Positions 5,503 through 8,935 of a stretch of DNA of 8,935 nt are shown here, in pieces (positions within the stretch are counted from its first letter, which is position 1; every line of letters begins with the position of its first letter). The notes under the pieces are model-generated. The model was given only the letters and a program-made list of their open reading frames with translations, did no database searches and had not been told where the DNA came from. The DNA is from an uncultured Selenomonadaceae bacterium. Lineage in GTDB: Bacteria; Bacillota; Negativicutes; Selenomonadales; Selenomonadaceae. The DNA is taken from positions 1 through 8,935 of the forward strand of contig CALZDE010000075.1 of NCBI GenBank assembly GCA_945637225.1, in the 5' to 3' direction. The position numbers and the translations under genes were made by a program.

Positions 5503-7650
5503 TTGAGTCCACAGGAAATTTTACAGCAGTTTTTTGGTTACAGCTCTTTCCGCAAGGGACAGCAGGAAATTATTGATGCTATTTTAGATGGCAAGGATAT
5601 TTTAGCGGTTATGCCTACGGGAGCAGGAAAGTCTATTTGCTATCAGGTGCCAGCACTTCTTTTGCCAGGTATTACAATTGTCGTTTCACCGCTTATTTCT
5701 CTTATGCAGGACCAGGTAAAGGCATTGGCAGAGGCTGGCGTAAGGGCGGCGTATATAAATTCTTCCCTGACGGAAAGTCAGATAGCAACAGCCTTTCGTT
5801 TGGCAAAGCAGGGGGCATTCAAGGTTATTTATATTGCACCGGAGCGTCTGGAAACAAGCAGATTTCTTGAATTTGCCATGATAGCTGATATTTCTATGGT
5901 AACAGTAGATGAAGCGCATTGTATCTCTCAGTGGGGACAGGATTTCCGCCCCAGCTATCTGAAGGTGACTGAGTTTGTCAATAAGCTTGCTAAAAGACCG
6001 ATTGTCAGTGCTTTTACTGCTACGGCTACCAAAAATGTAAAAAAGGATATTCGGAAATTATTGGAACTAAATGAGCCGATGGAGCTTACAACTGGTTTTG
6101 ACAGAGAAAATCTCAGCTACTGGGTAGAATCTAAGGGCGGAAGCGGTAAGGATCAGTATATTTTAAGCTACATAGCCGCTCACATGGAGGACAGCGGAAT
6201 TATTTACTGCTCAACAAGAAAGGCGGTAGAAAAGCTGTGTAAACTGCTGGAAAGCCGTTATCTTCCTGTTACCATGTATCATGCCGGTATGGATAATGAG
6301 GCCAGAAAGGCTAATCAGGAGGATTTTGTTTTTGACCGCAAGCCTATCATGGTAGCAACTAACGCTTTTGGCATGGGCATAGATAAATCAAATGTAAGAT
6401 ATGTCATTCATTATAATATGCCTTCCTGCATGGAGAATTATTATCAGGAAGCAGGCCGTGCCGGCAGAGATGGCCTTGATTCTGAGTGTATTCTGCTGTA
6501 TTCCGGTCAGGATGTTATTTTGCAGAAATTTTTCTTGGAGAAAAAGGAATATATTGGCATAGATGAAAAGGATATTCCAAAATTAAAGTCAAACGACAAG
6601 GACAGGCTCTTTGCTATGATTGATTATTGCAAGACTAAGAAATGCCTGCGTCATTATATTCTTGATTATTTTGGTGAAAAGGCTTCTAAAAAATGTAATA
6701 ACTGTGGCAGTTGCAGTGATGATACACCAGTTTTAGGCAAGCCAAATTTCATTAAGCTTCATATGGAAAAGCAGAAGAATAATCAAAGTGTTACAGAACA
6801 GCCAAAGGAGAAGCCACGACGTAAAAAGAATAATGCTCTTCCATGGGAAAGTCCTAATAATTTATTTTCTGATAATCAGCAGTGGGGCAACGGAAATGAA
6901 ATTGACTCAATGGAATATGCCTACGATGATGTTCCACCGCCTGATATGGAAGATGAATCAATAAGCGGAATTGTTCCCTGCTTTGATAATGAACTGTTGG
7001 ATGATGAACCGCCACAGTCCTATGAGGAAGTTTTTTCTGAGTCCTGCCCAAAGACTAATACTGCTGAGGAATTGTTTAACAGGCTGAGGGAATTGAGATT
7101 TTCTTTAGCGCAGGAGAAGAAGGTTCCGCCATATATGATTTTCAGTGATAAGACACTGAAGGATATGAGTAGCCGTATACCCCGTAACGATGAGGAATTT
7201 TTGGCGGTAGATGGTGTAGGCAAAAGGAAGCTTGAACAATACGGTGAAATATTTTTAGCTGAAATAGCTAAATTTATAGCTGGAGAAAATAAAAAAACTG
7301 CCTCAGGTAAAAAAGAGACAGTTAAAAATACAAATAAGGCCAACAGAAAGCGTGGCTTAAAATGGAGTGAGGAAGAAGATAATCAGCTGGTGCAGGAATA
7401 CAAGGATGGTGTGGCAATAAAGGCGATTGCTGAAAATCATGAACGCTCTGAGGGGGCTATTATATCAAGATTAAAGGGACATGGTCTCATTGATAATCTA
7501 GGTAACAGCAAGGAGATGGCAGACTTTTATCAGCATAAGGGGAAAATCGAAGCCATCAAGGAACTTTTGGATGCAGGTATAGTGGATATGCGTGCTCTAT
7601 GGAGTGCAGGACTTTATAGTCAGGAAGAATTACAGGAGCTGGAAAATTAA
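5503..7650 (+). CDS. recQ: ATP-dependent DNA helicase, RecQ family, with atypical C-terminal half
   Basis: 715 residues, against about 610 for E. coli RecQ. It is a 3'-5' DNA helicase for recombination repair and fork processing. The core is complete: Q motif FGYSSFRKGQ (11-20), Walker A PTGAGKS (38-44), DEAHC (136-140) followed by the aromatic-rich loop ISQWGQDFRP, motif III FTATAT (171-176), motif V VATNAFGMGID (284-294) and motif VI YYQEAGRAGRDG (313-324). The zinc-binding subdomain has Cys381, 398, 401 and 404. After Cys404 come about 115 low-complexity, Asn/Gln/Asp/Glu/Pro-rich residues where the RQC winged helix would be expected. An HRDC domain follows (about 520-592, with VPPYMIFSD and VDGVGKRKLEQYG), then a basic linker, then a Myb/SANT-like helix-turn-helix (about 617-665, starting KWSEEEDNQL), and a 50-residue helical tail. 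Codon use is ordinary, with AGA and CGG present, unlike guaA. RecQ membership is certain; the winged-helix loss is read by eye. Confidence 0.96.
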   Translation: MSPQEILQQFFGYSSFRKGQQEIIDAILDGKDILAVMPTGAGKSICYQVPALLLPGITIVVSPLISLMQDQVKALAEAGVRAAYINSSLTESQIATAFRLAKQGAFKVIYIAPERLETSRFLEFAMIADISMVTVDEAHCISQWGQDFRPSYLKVTEFVNKLAKRPIVSAFTATATKNVKKDIRKLLELNEPMELTTGFDRENLSYWVESKGGSGKDQYILSYIAAHMEDSGIIYCSTRKAVEKLCKLLESRYLPVTMYHAGMDNEARKANQEDFVFDRKPIMVATNAFGMGIDKSNVRYVIHYNMPSCMENYYQEAGRAGRDGLDSECILLYSGQDVILQKFFLEKKEYIGIDEKDIPKLKSNDKDRLFAMIDYCKTKKCLRHYILDYFGEKASKKCNNCGSCSDDTPVLGKPNFIKLHMEKQKNNQSVTEQPKEKPRRKKNNALPWESPNNLFSDNQQWGNGNEIDSMEYAYDDVPPPDMEDESISGIVPCFDNELLDDEPPQSYEEVFSESCPKTNTAEELFNRLRELRFSLAQEKKVPPYMIFSDKTLKDMSSRIPRNDEEFLAVDGVGKRKLEQYGEIFLAEIAKFIAGENKKTASGKKETVKNTNKANRKRGLKWSEEEDNQLVQEYKDGVAIKAIAENHERSEGAIISRLKGHGLIDNLGNSKEMADFYQHKGKIEAIKELLDAGIVDMRALWSAGLYSQEELQELEN

Positions 7651-8336
7651 ATTTCTACGGCTACAACGGTTAGAGTCTTATCTGCTACCTTGAATTTTAT
7701 TTCCATGTCACCAAAAGGCATACCGTAAATTCTTTCCGGGTCGTCCTGATAGGTGGGGCGTGGATCGGTAGCTAAGACTTTGATTAACCCTGCCTGTAAT
7801 TTTTCTGGCACCGTTTCTAAAAGATGTGGTGGGAAATTTACATTTAATTCCCTGTTCCAGCCCTGAGTCGTAAAACCGCCGAGGGCCTCAGGGTGGCTGT
7901 CAACGTAGGCTAAATATGGTTTTATATCCAAAATAGGAGTTTTATCCATCATATCGGCACCACTGACAATGATAACAGGTCCTTCAGGCGTATGGAGATC
8001 GATTCCTTCTATCTTAACTGAGGAAAGACCTATGGCGTTGGGGCGGAATGGGGAACGTGTCGCAAAGACACCTACTCTGGTATTACCGCCTAAAATTGGT
8101 GGCCGTACTGTTGGCGACCATTTATTTCGTACTGCTTCGGAAAACTGCCATATCAGCCAAAGGTGAGAAAAGCCGTCCATACCTCTCAGGGCGTCGGGAT
8201 TTCTGTAAGGCGGTTCAAAGACAATTCTGCTTTTTAAGCCTTCAACCAGTCCGCTTTGGCGTGGAATGCCAAATTTTGTAGGAAAATCTGTGCGGATACG
8301 GGCGATTATATTCATTGATACTTGTTCTTTTTCCAT
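7647..8336 (-). CDS. tsaA: tRNA (N6-threonylcarbamoyladenosine(37)-N6)-methyltransferase TrmO (TsaA/YaeB family)
   Basis: 229 residues, about the length of E. coli TrmO (235). This family uses S-adenosylmethionine to N6-methylate t6A at tRNA position 37, turning it into m6t6A. The older name is TsaA or YaeB. Recognisable family blocks are KFGIPRQSGLV (21-31), FSHLWLIWQF (56-65), RPPILGGNTRVGVFATRSPF (78-97) continuing into RPNAIGLSSV, DIKPYL (137-142) and DPRPTYQ (191-197). The ATG at 8336 is preceded by AAGG at 9-base spacing, which supports it over the second Met at residue 8. The gene lies 13 bases downstream of the VTT gene in the same direction, so the pair is an operon. Its stop codon overlaps the convergent recQ stop. 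tRNA substrate specificity is inferred from the family only. Confidence 0.95.
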   Translation of the reverse strand: MEKEQVSMNIIARIRTDFPTKFGIPRQSGLVEGLKSRIVFEPPYRNPDALRGMDGFSHLWLIWQFSEAVRNKWSPTVRPPILGGNTRVGVFATRSPFRPNAIGLSSVKIEGIDLHTPEGPVIIVSGADMMDKTPILDIKPYLAYVDSHPEALGGFTTQGWNRELNVNFPPHLLETVPEKLQAGLIKVLATDPRPTYQDDPERIYGMPFGDMEIKFKVADKTLTVVAVEI

Positions 8337-8344
8337 AATTAACT

Positions 8345-8351
8345 ACCTTTT
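8345..8351 (-). promoter_or_regulatory. Ribosome binding site of tsaA
   Basis: On the minus strand AAAAGGT overlaps the stop codon of the upstream VTT gene, with 9 bases between AAGG and the ATG at 8336. This arrangement favours coupled translation of the pair. Confidence 0.65.
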
Positions 8352-8847
8352 AATTATTTTTCTGTTTGCGCTTTTCATAATAGAAGAAACCGCCGACCAT
8401 AGCTATGGCAATAATGATAGTGAATATGAGACGGTGTGGATTTTCACTGGCTGTCATGGCATCATGTCCGATAATGGCTTCTACTGCTGTTGATGGAAGC
8501 TTGCCGATGAGAGCGGAAAGCACAAAGGCCTGAAGGCTCATTTTGCTGATGGCACCTAACGCATTCAGAAGACCTGATGGCAGATATGGTACAAGCCTTG
8601 CGATGAGCATTACCTTGAAGCCCTGCTGACCGCTTAATTCGTCGATTTTCTGCAATGAGGTGTGCTTGGCAATAACATCCTCAGCCGCATCACGGAAGAG
8701 AAATCTCAAAAGGATGAAGCTGATGGTAACACCTACGGTTTCAGCAATCCATGCAAGTAAAATTCCCGGTACAAGTCCAAAAATGAGGGCGTTGGCAGAG
8801 GAAAAAATAATAGCAGGCGGAAAGCCGATGGCATTTACGAAAAGCAC
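8350..8847 (-). CDS. TVP38/TMEM64 (VTT domain) family membrane protein, N-terminus missing or out of frame
   Basis: 165 residues counted from a GTG at 8847. Full family members usually have about 200-240. The VTT core is clear: GFPPAIIFSSANALIFG (8-24), a TM helix with FILLR (44-48), a polar loop, GFKVMLIARLVPYLPSGLLNAL as the membrane re-entrant region (76-97), IGKLPSTAVEAIIGHD (114-129), a last TM helix (about 139-156) and a basic cytoplasmic tail. VTT proteins are integral inner-membrane proteins. Eukaryotic relatives are lipid scramblases and bacterial DedA relatives act in undecaprenyl-phosphate transport, but the role here is unknown. The GTG start is doubtful: no Shine-Dalgarno precedes it, it falls inside a hydrophobic stretch, and the frame is closed by a TAA at 8866-8868. 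The gene probably continues upstream in another frame. It is followed 13 bases later by tsaA. Confidence 0.8.
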   Translation of the reverse strand: MLFVNAIGFPPAIIFSSANALIFGLVPGILLAWIAETVGVTISFILLRFLFRDAAEDVIAKHTSLQKIDELSGQQGFKVMLIARLVPYLPSGLLNALGAISKMSLQAFVLSALIGKLPSTAVEAIIGHDAMTASENPHRLIFTIIIAIAMVGGFFYYEKRKQKNN

Positions 8848-8848
8848 C

Positions 8849-8935
8849 AGAAAGAAATACAGAAATTAAGACAGGCTGCACAGCAGATAATTTCTGAAAA
8901 AGATTTGCAGCTTTCGGCCGCACAAGAAACGATTG
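8849..8935 (-). pseudogene. Candidate out-of-frame 5' part of the VTT-family gene
   Basis: On the minus strand a second frame is open from the window edge and reads SAVQPVLISVFL just where the VTT gene should encode the residues before LVLFVNAIGFPPA. Moving from this frame to the downstream one at about 8849-8857, by skipping one T in the minus-strand CTTTCTG, gives the continuous hydrophobic stretch VQPVLISVFLLVLFVNAIG, a plausible first TM helix of a TVP38-type protein. This suggests a one-base frameshift, either a true mutation or a sequencing or assembly error. The alternative is that the short GTG-started protein is real, or that the sequence beyond about 8845 is unrelated. Confidence 0.4.

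Noticed and set aside
7969..8493. Plus-strand open frames of 65-77 codons opposite tsaA and the VTT gene
   Set aside because: Overlapping antisense shadows of two well-supported minus-strand genes.

Overview
The window is an ordinary chromosomal stretch of moderately AT-rich bacterial DNA. It carries strong Firmicutes-style Shine-Dalgarno sites (AGGAGG), frequent TTG starts and a tight recA-recX pair. It also begins inside a tripartite (HAE1-type) RND efflux pump gene, which implies an outer membrane. Low-GC, Firmicutes-like signals together with an RND pump suggest a diderm Firmicute, probably a member of the Negativicutes. This is an inference from gene content, not a database match.

Layout, left to right. 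Bases 1-1968 (+) are the C-terminal two thirds of an RND inner-membrane transporter, closed by a clear hairpin-plus-T-run terminator (1980-2015). A 253-base AT-rich spacer follows, holding a good sigma-70-type promoter and a GC-rich palindrome in the predicted recA leader. recA (2222-3304, +) and recX (3307-3786, +) are separated by two bases. A short spacer contains an extended -10 promoter overlapped by an 8-bp inverted repeat. guaA (GMP synthetase, 3867-5411, +) starts with TTG and ends at a strong terminator (5431-5465). recQ (5503-7650, +) also starts with TTG. Its product appears to lack the usual winged-helix domain and has an extra helix-turn-helix-like C-terminal extension. recQ converges on a minus-strand pair whose distal gene stops within the recQ stop codon: tsaA/trmO (7647-8336, -), preceded in its operon by a VTT/TVP38-family membrane protein gene (8350 to the right edge, -). 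The 5' part of that membrane gene seems to lie in a different reading frame.

Functional themes: homologous recombination and its control (RecA, RecX, RecQ), guanine nucleotide synthesis (GuaA), tRNA position-37 modification (TrmO), efflux (RND) and a small integral membrane protein. I see no mobile element, CRISPR array, tRNA or rRNA, and no clearly new multi-gene system. The points most worth a second look are the RecQ domain architecture, the possible frameshift in the VTT gene, and the palindromes at the recA and guaA control regions.
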